44,008 nt of DNA from Deltaproteobacteria bacterium. GTDB taxonomy: Bacteria; Desulfobacterota; Syntrophobacteria; BM002. The notes under the pieces are model-generated. The model was not told the origin of the DNA. It saw nothing but the letters and a program-made list of their open reading frames with translations, and made no database searches. Shown here in pieces: positions 33,437 through 40,254 of the stretch. The DNA lies in assembly GCA_019309045.1 (NCBI GenBank), contig JAFDGZ010000042.1:1-44008 (forward strand), written 5' to 3'. Position 1 is the stretch's first letter. Each line of letters starts with the position of its first letter. A program made the translations under genes and the position numbers.

Positions 33437-34366
33437 ATGAAAGAAAAAGGAAAGGCTGCCAGATTCAAGGCAGTGCCCAACGGCGACGGCAAGTGCATCT
33501 GGATGGAGGCGGGGGTCATAGACTTCAAACTTTGCAACAATCATTTCAACTGTCATACCTGTGCCTTCGACAGGGCCATGCGCGAGACTGCCAACAAAAA
33601 CGTGGCCGCTCGCCTGCAGGGGCTGGAGCCTCGGGGCAAGAAGGCTCACATCATACCCTGGCAGGAAACCATGAAAAAACGCACGGGTACGCATCGGAAA
33701 TGCAGGCACACGCTCTCTGGTCGGGCACCTTTTCGACTCTGCCCCTATGACTACGAATGCCACCAGTGCCAGTTCGACCAGATGCTGGAAGACGGCTGGG
33801 AGCTGCAGATCCCCTATTACCTGGAACAGGTTCCCCAGGTGGAGGGCTATGGGCTGCCGGAAGGACATTTTTTCCATCTGGGTCATACCTGGGCACGTAT
33901 CGAGCAGGGCGGGCGTATACGCATCGGACTCGATGATTTCAGCATGAAGGTATTTGGTCCCGTGGATGCACTGGATCTGCCTCTTACCGGTGAAGAATTG
34001 AAATTCAGCGAGGCGGGCCTGGGCTTCAAGAGAGAGGGCAAGATTGCCTCAGTACTGGCGCCTCTTTCCGGAGTTGTCACGGCAGTGAACTACCAGATCA
34101 CCAAGCAGCCTGAAGTGGTCAAGGAAGAGCCTTACAACGACGGCTGGCTGGCAGTTCTGGATCCCACAGAAATGAAGAAAAATTTGAAAGACCTTCTCTT
34201 CGGTCGTGAGAGCACTGAATGGATCAAAGAGGAGCACGTCAAGTTGATTGAACTGGTGAGTGAAGTGGGGGTGACCTACGCTGACGGCGGTCCCATTGAA
34301 GACGTGGTGGGCAGGGTGCCCGACCTTTCCTGGGACACCCTGACCAGAAGTTTTCTGGGAACCTGA
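33437..34366 (+). CDS. GcvH-like lipoyl-carrier-type protein with Cys-rich N-terminus
   Basis: A 309-residue protein. The N-terminal half has two copies of a Cys-x5-Cys-x2-Cys-x-Phe-Asp motif (C33/C39/C42 and C102/C108/C111). The C-terminal half (about 140-290) resembles glycine-cleavage H protein, with Gly-Lys-Ile-Ala-Ser at 201-205, where Lys202 matches the lipoylated lysine, followed by Pro-Leu-Ser-Gly-Val-Val. It is longer than true GcvH (about 130) and no gcvT or gcvP is nearby, so a glycine-cleavage role is unlikely. AGGAG precedes the ATG. It has its own sigma54 promoter and a downstream terminator, so it is a single-gene unit, probably controlled by the adjacent NtrC-type regulator. 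Confidence 0.82.
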   Translation: MKEKGKAARFKAVPNGDGKCIWMEAGVIDFKLCNNHFNCHTCAFDRAMRETANKNVAARLQGLEPRGKKAHIIPWQETMKKRTGTHRKCRHTLSGRAPFRLCPYDYECHQCQFDQMLEDGWELQIPYYLEQVPQVEGYGLPEGHFFHLGHTWARIEQGGRIRIGLDDFSMKVFGPVDALDLPLTGEELKFSEAGLGFKREGKIASVLAPLSGVVTAVNYQITKQPEVVKEEPYNDGWLAVLDPTEMKKNLKDLLFGRESTEWIKEEHVKLIELVSEVGVTYADGGPIEDVVGRVPDLSWDTLTRSFLGT

Positions 34367-34407
34367 CTTGAGGGCCTGTTGCCAGAGCAAACAAAAACAA
34401 TAGTGGA

Positions 34408-34444
34408 AGACCCGGCCAGGAGGGATGTGCGGCCGGGTCTTTTC
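34408..34444 (+). terminator. Rho-independent terminator of the GcvH-like gene
   Basis: AGACCCGGCC pairs with GGCCGGGTCT (10 bp) around a 13-base loop and is followed by TTTTC. It also abuts the end of the convergent small zinc-ribbon gene. Confidence 0.85.
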
Positions 34445-34625
34445 ACTTTGCTGTCCTGGCCAACCGGGGCGGTATATAGACCAGCACCCTGGCATCACAC
34501 CGGGAGCAAATGAGTTCTACTTTTTCAAAAGTCCTGCCATCCTCGAGTACATACTGGCGCGCTTTCCTTTTCACTTTCACCACGGTGCGGCAGTGTTCAC
34601 AGTACATGTAGTCCAGGTTGACCAT
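34443..34625 (-). CDS. Small zinc-ribbon protein
   Basis: A 60-residue basic protein with Cys-Glu-His-Cys (9-12) and Cys-Ser-Arg-Cys (40-43), a compact zinc-ribbon pattern, otherwise unrecognised. ATG 34625 is the likely start; GGAG lies about 13 bases upstream, and an internal Met at 34607 is possible. It follows the 84-residue gene by 46 bases on the same strand, so the two may be cotranscribed. It could bind nucleic acid or protein; nothing more can be said. Confidence 0.6.
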   Translation of the reverse strand: MVNLDYMYCEHCRTVVKVKRKARQYVLEDGRTFEKVELICSRCDARVLVYIPPRLARTAK

Positions 34626-34671
34626 AGCAGCTGGAAGCTCCAGACCCCCCACGTCGTAGGGTGAGATACGG

Positions 34672-34926
34672 TCAGCGCAAGGCCCCTTCCCATTCGCCCT
34701 CTTGCCAGTGCTTTGCACCAGAGAGCTCATAGAGCAGCCGGGCGGCCTGCTCATCTCGACCTTCGAAGGCCTGATCGCGGATGTAGCTGTACATTTCCAG
34801 GCTGCATTCGTCTCTGGTGGGGGCAGCGGTGTCTCTTCTCTCGAAGATGCAGAATGAGAGGTAAGATTCAAAATCACTTACAGTGGGTTCACTCTGGCAT
34901 CTTTCGAAAAACGCTTCAAACTCCAT
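34672..34926 (-). CDS. Hypothetical acidic helical protein
   Basis: An 84-residue acidic protein, probably helical, no recognised family. ATG 34926 has a perfect GGAGG six bases upstream, strong support for real translation. It lies upstream of the small zinc-ribbon gene on the same strand. No membrane segment, no signal peptide, three scattered Cys without a clear motif. Confidence 0.65.
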   Translation of the reverse strand: MEFEAFFERCQSEPTVSDFESYLSFCIFERRDTAAPTRDECSLEMYSYIRDQAFEGRDEQAARLLYELSGAKHWQEGEWEGALR

Positions 34927-35020
34927 TGTGGACCTCCAGAAAGACACGTCTGCTCAGCAAGGCTCTTTATTTTAATCATAACAAAAGAAGAAATTATGTC
35001 TATTACTATAAAGACGTCGA

Positions 35021-35110
35021 GCACCCTTCGACAAGCTCAGGACAGGTGGGGCACCCTTCGACAAGCTCAGGGCAGGTTGAGCGTCCTCCGACAGGCTCAG
35101 GACAGATGGG
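35021..35110 (+). repeat. Three 30-bp direct repeats (CCTTCGACAAGCTCAGG type)
   Basis: Three tandem units of 30 bases, the first two nearly identical, the third diverged. A related segment occurs inverted in the core of the composite element at 13743-13886. The whole 478-base gap (34927-35404) holds only repeats and no gene. Confidence 0.85.
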
Positions 35111-35208
35111 GGGTCCTCCGGGATTTGTCCAGAAGTACCTCTAGACCCTCCTCCTTTCTAAACCATGACCTGTCAACGCTTTTCTTGACCAGGGTTTATT
35201 TTACCAGC

Positions 35209-35269
35209 AACCGATAACCGATAACTGATAACCGACAACTGATAACTGATAACTGATAACCGACAACCG
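35209..35269 (+). repeat. GATAACY heptamer array upstream of sucC
   Basis: About eight units of GATAACC/GATAACT/GACAACT. It lies about 135 bases before sucC; no strong promoter was found between them. Confidence 0.85.
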
Positions 35270-35404
35270 CAGTCATTGGCCATTTCTGAATTTTGTGATA
35301 AAAGGGCTTGACTTGACGGGCGAAACTCAGAGAATGGCTCCAGGGTTGCCTCAGAGTCATAAAGGAAATTTTTACTGGGCGCTGGCGATTAGGAGATCTC
35401 AACG

Positions 35405-36568
35405 ATGAAAATTCACGAGTATCAGGCTAAGGAATTGTTCGACAAGTTCCAGATCCCCATACCCAGGGGCCGCCTGGCCACGGATGCGGCGGCAGCGAGA
35501 GCAATTGCCGAGGATCTCGGTACGCTGCCGGTGGTGATCAAGGCTCAGATTCATGCAGGCGGCAGGGGTAAAGGCGGCGGTGTGCAGCTGGCTCACTCCC
35601 TGGACGAGGTGGAGAAGGCAGCTGGCCAGATTCTGGGCATGACCCTGGTTACCCATCAGACCGGCCCTGAGGGCAAACTGGTGCGCAAGGTGCTGGTGGA
35701 GGAGGGGCTGGATATTGCCAAAGAGCTCTACCTCGGCATTGTGCCGGACAGGAGCAGCGCTACTCTGGTGATCATGGCCAGTGAGGCTGGCGGTATGGAG
35801 ATCGAAGAGGTGGCGGCAGCAGCCCCGGAGAAGATCATCAAGCAGCAGGTGAAGCCGGACCGTGGTCTGCAGTCCTTTCAGGCCAGGACGCTCGCTTATG
35901 GCCTGAATCTGCAGCCGGCTCTGGTGAAGCAATTCATACCCATGGTCAGCAGGCTTTTCGATCTATTTGTGCAGTACGACTGTTCCCTGGTGGAAATAAA
36001 TCCGCTGGTGATCACCAGTGACGACAAGCTCATTGCTCTCGATGCCAAAATGAACTTCGATGACAACGGCCTGTATCGTCATCAGGATATTGTCGCCTAC
36101 AGGGATCTGGATGAAGAGGATCCGCAGGAGGTGGAGGCATCCAGGTACAATCTCAATTACATCAGGCTGGACGGCAACATAGGCAACATGGTGAATGGCG
36201 CTGGTCTGGCCATGGCCACCATGGATATCATCAAGCTTGCCGGGGCCGAGCCGGCCAACTTCCTCGATGTGGGCGGCGGAGCCAGCGCAGAAATGGTGGA
36301 AAACGGCTTTCGCATCATCCTGAGCGACAAGAATGTCAAAGGAGTGCTCATCAACATATTTGGAGGCATACTGCGCTGTGACGTACTGGCCAGCGGGGTG
36401 GTGGAAGCGGCGAAAAAGGTGGGTATCACAGTGCCAGTGGTGATCCGCATGGAGGGCACAAACGTGGATGAAGGCCGGAAAATCCTCGAAGAGTCCGGCC
36501 TGGACTTGAATGTTGCCGAGGACGTCTGGCAGGCAGCTGCCAAGGTGGCCGAGATAGCCCGGGCCTAG
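35405..36568 (+). CDS. sucC: Succinyl-CoA synthetase, beta subunit
   Basis: ATP-grasp subunit of succinate-CoA ligase (ADP-forming), interconverting succinyl-CoA and succinate with substrate-level phosphorylation. The 387-residue length matches the family. Visible motifs are the N-terminal His-Glu-Tyr-Gln-Ala-Lys, the Gly-rich [11 protein letters not shown] nucleotide loop, Leu-Val-Glu-Ile-Asn-Pro-Leu, Val-Gly-Gly-Gly-Ala and Asn-Ile-Phe-Gly-Gly-Ile. AGGAG lies 9 bases before the ATG. sucD follows after 106 bases, so they form the alpha-beta pair. No other citric-acid-cycle gene is near. Confidence 0.97.
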   Translation: MKIHEYQAKELFDKFQIPIPRGRLATDAAAARAIAEDLGTLPVVIKAQIHAGGRGKGGGVQLAHSLDEVEKAAGQILGMTLVTHQTGPEGKLVRKVLVEEGLDIAKELYLGIVPDRSSATLVIMASEAGGMEIEEVAAAAPEKIIKQQVKPDRGLQSFQARTLAYGLNLQPALVKQFIPMVSRLFDLFVQYDCSLVEINPLVITSDDKLIALDAKMNFDDNGLYRHQDIVAYRDLDEEDPQEVEASRYNLNYIRLDGNIGNMVNGAGLAMATMDIIKLAGAEPANFLDVGGGASAEMVENGFRIILSDKNVKGVLINIFGGILRCDVLASGVVEAAKKVGITVPVVIRMEGTNVDEGRKILEESGLDLNVAEDVWQAAAKVAEIARA

Positions 36569-36674
36569 TGTTCAACTCGCGGCTGGCCCGGTTGTTCAGC
36601 CGCCACTGCAAGTTGGGCTCGCGGGCAACTGCATCCCGCAGGCAAGGATATATGGAGAGATCGAGAGGTTCACT

Positions 36675-37544
36675 ATGAGTATACTTGTTGATGAACAGAC
36701 GCGCTTGCTCGTCCAGGGAATTACCGGCAGGGAAGGGCAGTTTCACACCCGCCAGTGCGTGGCCTACGGCACCAGAGTGGTGGCCGGGGTTACTCCAGGC
36801 AAGGGGGGCCAGCTCATGGATGACATTCCCGTGTTCAATACGGTAGAGCAGGCTTGCCGGGAGACGGGCGCCAATGCCAGTATGATCTTTGTACCACCTG
36901 CCTTTGCAGCCGACGCCATTATGGAGGCGGCGGCTGCCGGCGTACCGTTGATTGTTGCCATTACTGAAGGGATACCTGTTCTGGACATGATGAAGGCCTA
37001 TCACTTTGTCAAAGAAGCAGGTTCTTGTCTAATAGGGCCGAACTGCCCCGGGATTATTTCCCCAGGCAAGTGCAAGGTGGGCATCATGCCCGGGCCGATC
37101 CACAAGCAGGGCTCCATAGGCGTGATTTCTCGCAGCGGCACCCTCACCTACGAGGTGGTTGATCAGCTCACCAAGAACAATGTGGGCCAGAGCACTTGCC
37201 TGGGTATTGGCGGCGATCCCATTATTGGCACCTCTTTTATTGATGCCCTCAAACTGATGGAAGCAGATCCCGATACCAGCGGCATGGTGATGGTTGGCGA
37301 GATTGGCGGTTCTGCAGAGGAGGATGCCGCAGAGTTCATTACCCGGGAGGTGAGCAAGCCGGTTGTCGGCTTCGTGGCAGGTCTGACAGCGCCGCCCGGT
37401 CGTCGCATGGGGCATGCGGGCGCCATCATCAGCGGCTCCAGCGGCACAGCCCAGGCCAAGATCGATGCCATGGAAGCGGCAGGCATCACCGTGGTGAGGA
37501 ATCTCGGCCAGCTGGGCACGACGGCCCGCGAGGTGTTTGGCTAA
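36675..37544 (+). CDS. sucD: Succinyl-CoA synthetase, alpha subunit
   Basis: CoA-binding, phosphohistidine subunit. The 289-residue protein has the Rossmann CoA site (Gly-Ile-Thr-Gly-Arg-Glu-Gly, 15-21), Gly-Pro-Asn-Cys-Pro-Gly (121-126), Ser-Gly-Thr-Leu-Thr-Tyr-Glu (154-160) and the active His247 in Gly-Arg-Arg-Met-Gly-His-Ala-Gly-Ala. GAGAGG lies six bases before the ATG. Downstream a short GTTATCGGTTATCGG run follows the stop at once, then a REP-like hairpin; no clear terminator. Confidence 0.97.
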   Translation: MSILVDEQTRLLVQGITGREGQFHTRQCVAYGTRVVAGVTPGKGGQLMDDIPVFNTVEQACRETGANASMIFVPPAFAADAIMEAAAAGVPLIVAITEGIPVLDMMKAYHFVKEAGSCLIGPNCPGIISPGKCKVGIMPGPIHKQGSIGVISRSGTLTYEVVDQLTKNNVGQSTCLGIGGDPIIGTSFIDALKLMEADPDTSGMVMVGEIGGSAEEDAAEFITREVSKPVVGFVAGLTAPPGRRMGHAGAIISGSSGTAQAKIDAMEAAGITVVRNLGQLGTTAREVFG

Positions 37545-37649
37545 GCAGTTATCGGTTATCGGTTGATGGCAAAATGAAAGTACACCTGATAAACAATATC
37601 GTCAACCAGGCGTGACAGGGGATTGCAGACACGGCAACGAATTGGTAGC

Positions 37650-37667
37650 CGCAGGCTTTAGCCTGCG
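37650..37667 (+). repeat. REP-like hairpin 1
   Basis: CGCAGGC-TTTA-GCCTGCG within GGTAGCCGCAGGC context. It is nested in a GGCAAC...GTTGCC pair, as in common extragenic palindromes. It lies between sucD and the next gene. Confidence 0.7.
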
Positions 37668-37833
37668 TTGCCCTGTGTTGTTATCTATTTCGGCAAGCAA
37701 TTGCGCTATGGCGTCATTGTAGTACTGGCCGCTGGTGCAGCCTTTCCCCTTTTCCCTCGCCGACATTGAGATGGCTGAGGATTCACCGGTAAGCCGTGAG
37801 GGCAGCACCATTGCGTTGTTGGAGTAATTTGCA

Positions 37834-38166
37834 ATGAAACAGTACGTGATCGATCAGTTGCGCGAAAGTGACTTTCATGCTCTCGAGAATCACCTGGACC
37901 ATCATGCGGAGCAGGGAGATCTCCCGGGCATTTATTGGGTGCCAATTCCTGAGCTGCTCTACGAGGCGGTTCAGCGGGAACACAGCAGTTGCCAACCATT
38001 CTATTTTGCCATCAATCTGCATAGAAACTCTATCAGCTTTGAGTTGCTGGTGCGCACGCGGCAGCGGCTGCGGTGCAGCTGCATTCAGTACGCCAGCCAG
38101 AGGCAACGGCAGCACATTATGGACTATGCAGACGACCTTTTCGATGAGCTCAATTTGAAGACCTAG
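37834..38166 (+). CDS. Hypothetical protein
   Basis: A 110-residue soluble protein, alpha/beta in character, with two near-adjacent Cys in Arg-Cys-Ser-Cys near residue 82. Family not recognised. The ATG has GGAG about 11 bases upstream. It stands alone between repeat-rich gaps, so no functional partner is suggested. Codon use resembles its neighbours, and the reading frame is cleanly open, which supports coding. Confidence 0.65.
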   Translation: MKQYVIDQLRESDFHALENHLDHHAEQGDLPGIYWVPIPELLYEAVQREHSSCQPFYFAINLHRNSISFELLVRTRQRLRCSCIQYASQRQRQHIMDYADDLFDELNLKT

Positions 38167-38254
38167 CTACTTTTGTCAACTGATGAGAAGGCGGTCAGCA
38201 GCAGGGGTGAATGGCAAAATAAAGGTGCACTCCCGTCACTGTACATTCGGTAGC

Positions 38255-38272
38255 CGCAACCTTCAGGTTGCG
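38255..38272 (+). repeat. REP-like hairpin 2
   Basis: CGCAACC-TTCA-GGTTGCG with the same GGTAGC lead as hairpin 1. A third, inverted and slightly imperfect copy (CGCAGTC-TGAA-GCCTGCG) is at 38342-38359. Confidence 0.7.
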
Positions 38273-38341
38273 TATGTGGCGATCAATACATTACATCTTG
38301 CCGCCAATTATGCCCCATGAATCGATGGGCGGACCGGCCAA

Positions 38342-38359
38342 CGCAGTCTGAAGCCTGCG
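38342..38359 (-). repeat. REP-like hairpin 3 (inverted)
   Basis: CGCAGTC-TGAA-GCCTGCG, opposite in orientation to hairpins 1 and 2, with one non-Watson-Crick pair. Hairpins 2 and 3 form an inverted pair about 70 bases apart. Confidence 0.6.
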
Positions 38360-38454
38360 CCTACGGACCTGTTGCCGTGATATCTACCAGCAAGTAGTAA
38401 TATTGCCCCAGCCAAAGGCGAAAGCCTCACAGCCTCCCAGCCTAAACTCCCCGC

Positions 38455-38676
38455 GCCAAATAAATAACTTGATAAGGCGGCGCAGCCGCCTGCCCTGTGC
38501 CCTGCGCCCTGCGCCCTGCGCCAAAAAAATAACTTGATAAGGCGGCGCAGCCGCCTGCCCTGCGCCCTGCGCCCTGCGCCCTGCGCCAAAAAAATAACGC
38601 CAAATAAATAACTTGATAAGGCGGCGCAGCCGCCTGCCCTGTGCCCTGCGCCCTGCGCCCTGCGCCCTGCGCCAAA
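38455..38676 (+). repeat. About 65-bp direct repeat, three copies (minisatellite)
   Basis: Each copy has AATAACTTGATAA, the palindrome GGCGGCGCAGCCGCC, then CCCTGCG heptamers. Copies start near 38455, 38521 and 38599, with a short duplicated joint before the third. The remaining parts of the 705-base gap (38167-38871) hold REP-like hairpins and no recognisable gene. Confidence 0.88.
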
Positions 38677-38871
38677 AAAATAACCATAACCAATAACCGA
38701 AAACCCGAAGTGTTTTTGCTGGATTTCGCAATAACCATTCGCTAGAATGCTGGAAGCCCAAGGCCGGACACTGCCAGGATTACGCAGGGAGCAGTCTGCT
38801 CTGTGTTCTCAGGGAAAGTTGCGCAAGGTCATGGCTTTCCCGGGAAAAGGCGAGCCGACGATCAAGCAGGG

Positions 38872-39705
38872 ATGTGGTGGGTGAGTGAGCAGAATCCTTC
38901 AGACAACGGCTTACTTCAGCTGGTGCAGGTGAATGCTCCTTTTGATCTCCTGGTTGAAAAATACCTGGATGTCTTCCTCTACCACCGAGTCAATCCAGAG
39001 ATTGGCTTCAGCGCAGCAGTCCTTGATGAGGTGGACCACAAACGTTTGCAATTTGTGGCGGACCTGCTGGCCCGGCATGGGCTGACAACCACGGTGCACG
39101 GCCCCTTCATGGATCTGGCGCCCGGTGGCCTGGATGAAGAGGTCAGGCAGGTAAGCCGCCGCCGGTTCCATCGTCTCCTGGACCTGGCTCCCATTTTCGA
39201 GCCAAAGGCGATCGTCTTCCATGCCGGCTACGATGACCGTCGATATCACGAACACCGCAGCCGCTGGCTGGAAAACAGCATCACTACCTGGGAGCCCCTG
39301 GTGGCAAGAGCCGAAAAACTTCGAGTCCCCATTCAGCTGGAAAACACTTATGAGGAGACTCCGGAGATGATTCTGGCGGTTTTGGAAAAGATATCTTCAG
39401 ACTATTTTGGTTTTTGTTTCGATATTGGACACCAGCATGTCTTTGCCAGAGCTCCCCTGGCGGAATGGTTGGATTGTCTGGGAGACTACCTCGGCCATGT
39501 TCATCTTCACGACAATGATGGCCGCTGTGATTCTCACCAGGCCATAGGAGACGGCAGTGCACCTTTCCATGAACTTTTTCAGTACCTTGGCAACAACAAC
39601 AGGCGGCCGGTCATAACCCTGGAACCACACGCAGAGGAGAACCTCTGGCTCAGCCTGCAAAGTCTGAGAGAACTCTGGCCATGGGAGCTTACAGGTCCAG
39701 CATAG
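38872..39705 (+). CDS. TIM-barrel sugar phosphate isomerase/epimerase-like (AP endonuclease 2 family)
   Basis: A protein of about 277 residues with the xylose-isomerase-like TIM barrel pattern: His-Gly-Pro-Phe near 80, Phe-His-Ala-Gly-Tyr-Asp, Leu-Glu-Asn-Thr-Tyr-Glu-Glu, Cys-Phe-Asp-Ile-Gly-His, Val-His-Leu-His-Asp-Asn-Asp-Gly and a final Leu-Glu-Pro-His. These supply His/Glu/Asp metal ligands of the AP_endonuc_2 superfamily. Endonuclease IV itself has further conserved zinc residues, so a sugar isomerase or unknown metal-dependent role is more likely. ATG 38872 or GTG 38881 may be the start; an upstream GTG at 38803 gives a longer, less likely N-terminus. Confidence 0.82.
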   Translation: MWWVSEQNPSDNGLLQLVQVNAPFDLLVEKYLDVFLYHRVNPEIGFSAAVLDEVDHKRLQFVADLLARHGLTTTVHGPFMDLAPGGLDEEVRQVSRRRFHRLLDLAPIFEPKAIVFHAGYDDRRYHEHRSRWLENSITTWEPLVARAEKLRVPIQLENTYEETPEMILAVLEKISSDYFGFCFDIGHQHVFARAPLAEWLDCLGDYLGHVHLHDNDGRCDSHQAIGDGSAPFHELFQYLGNNNRRPVITLEPHAEENLWLSLQSLRELWPWELTGPA

Positions 39706-39825
39706 AGACTCTGGGACCTGAGGTTCCACAAAACAGAAGTGGGTTCAGGGCAGATCTGGACCACAGATGTCACAGCCGCTGGATCGTGATGGAGAGAGCT
39801 GCAGAAAGTGGACGGGGGGATAGGA

Positions 39826-40056
39826 ATGAAAGCGTTGGTGGAATACATTGTCAAGGCGCTGGTGGATCATCCAGAGCAGATCCTCATAGCCGAAAGAAGC
39901 GGACGCAACACCATAATTATAGAACTGGCGGTGGCCAAAGACGATATAGGCAAGGTTATCGGCAAAGATGGCCGGACAATCAATGCCATACGCACCATAG
40001 TCAATGCCGCTGGCGCCAGCCAGAAAAAGAGGGTTGTGCTGGAAGTAATGGGTTAA
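39826..40056 (+). CDS. khpA: KH-domain RNA-binding protein (KhpA/YlqC-like)
   Basis: A 76-residue single KH domain with the Gly-Lys-Val-Ile-Gly-Lys-Asp-Gly-Arg-Thr loop (Gly-x-x-Gly RNA-binding motif, about 43-52). This is the KhpA/YlqC family, which binds RNA, often with KhpB/Jag. In many bacteria khpA lies between rpsP and rimM; here it is alone between the TIM-barrel gene and the Lon-related gene. ATG 39826 has GGATAGGA upstream; GTG at 39808 would add six residues. Length equals the family norm. Confidence 0.92.
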   Translation: MKALVEYIVKALVDHPEQILIAERSGRNTIIIELAVAKDDIGKVIGKDGRTINAIRTIVNAAGASQKKRVVLEVMG

Positions 40057-40254
40057 AATGTAGATGACTGTGGCTGGGAGACGGATGGTACAGAAGCCTG
40101 GCGAAGCCGAAAAGAGATTATTTTGTCAGGCCCAGCCGTTTTTGCTGTCTATGGAAAAACAGTGATAATGACGCGAGCACGAGCTGCCCTGGTCTGCGGC
40201 TACGAAAAATCGTGCGGAGAAGAACCTCTGTAAAGGTGGTAAGGAGAGAGCATT

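Noticed and set aside
38384-38761. Open frames through the 65-bp repeats near 38.4-38.7 kb.
   Set aside because: They translate repeat units into low-complexity Arg/Ala/Gln-rich peptides and lack start signals.
40073-40145. GGCTGGG...CCCAGCC followed by GTTTTT after khpA as a terminator.
   Set aside because: The loop is more than 50 bases; too weak without folding calculations.
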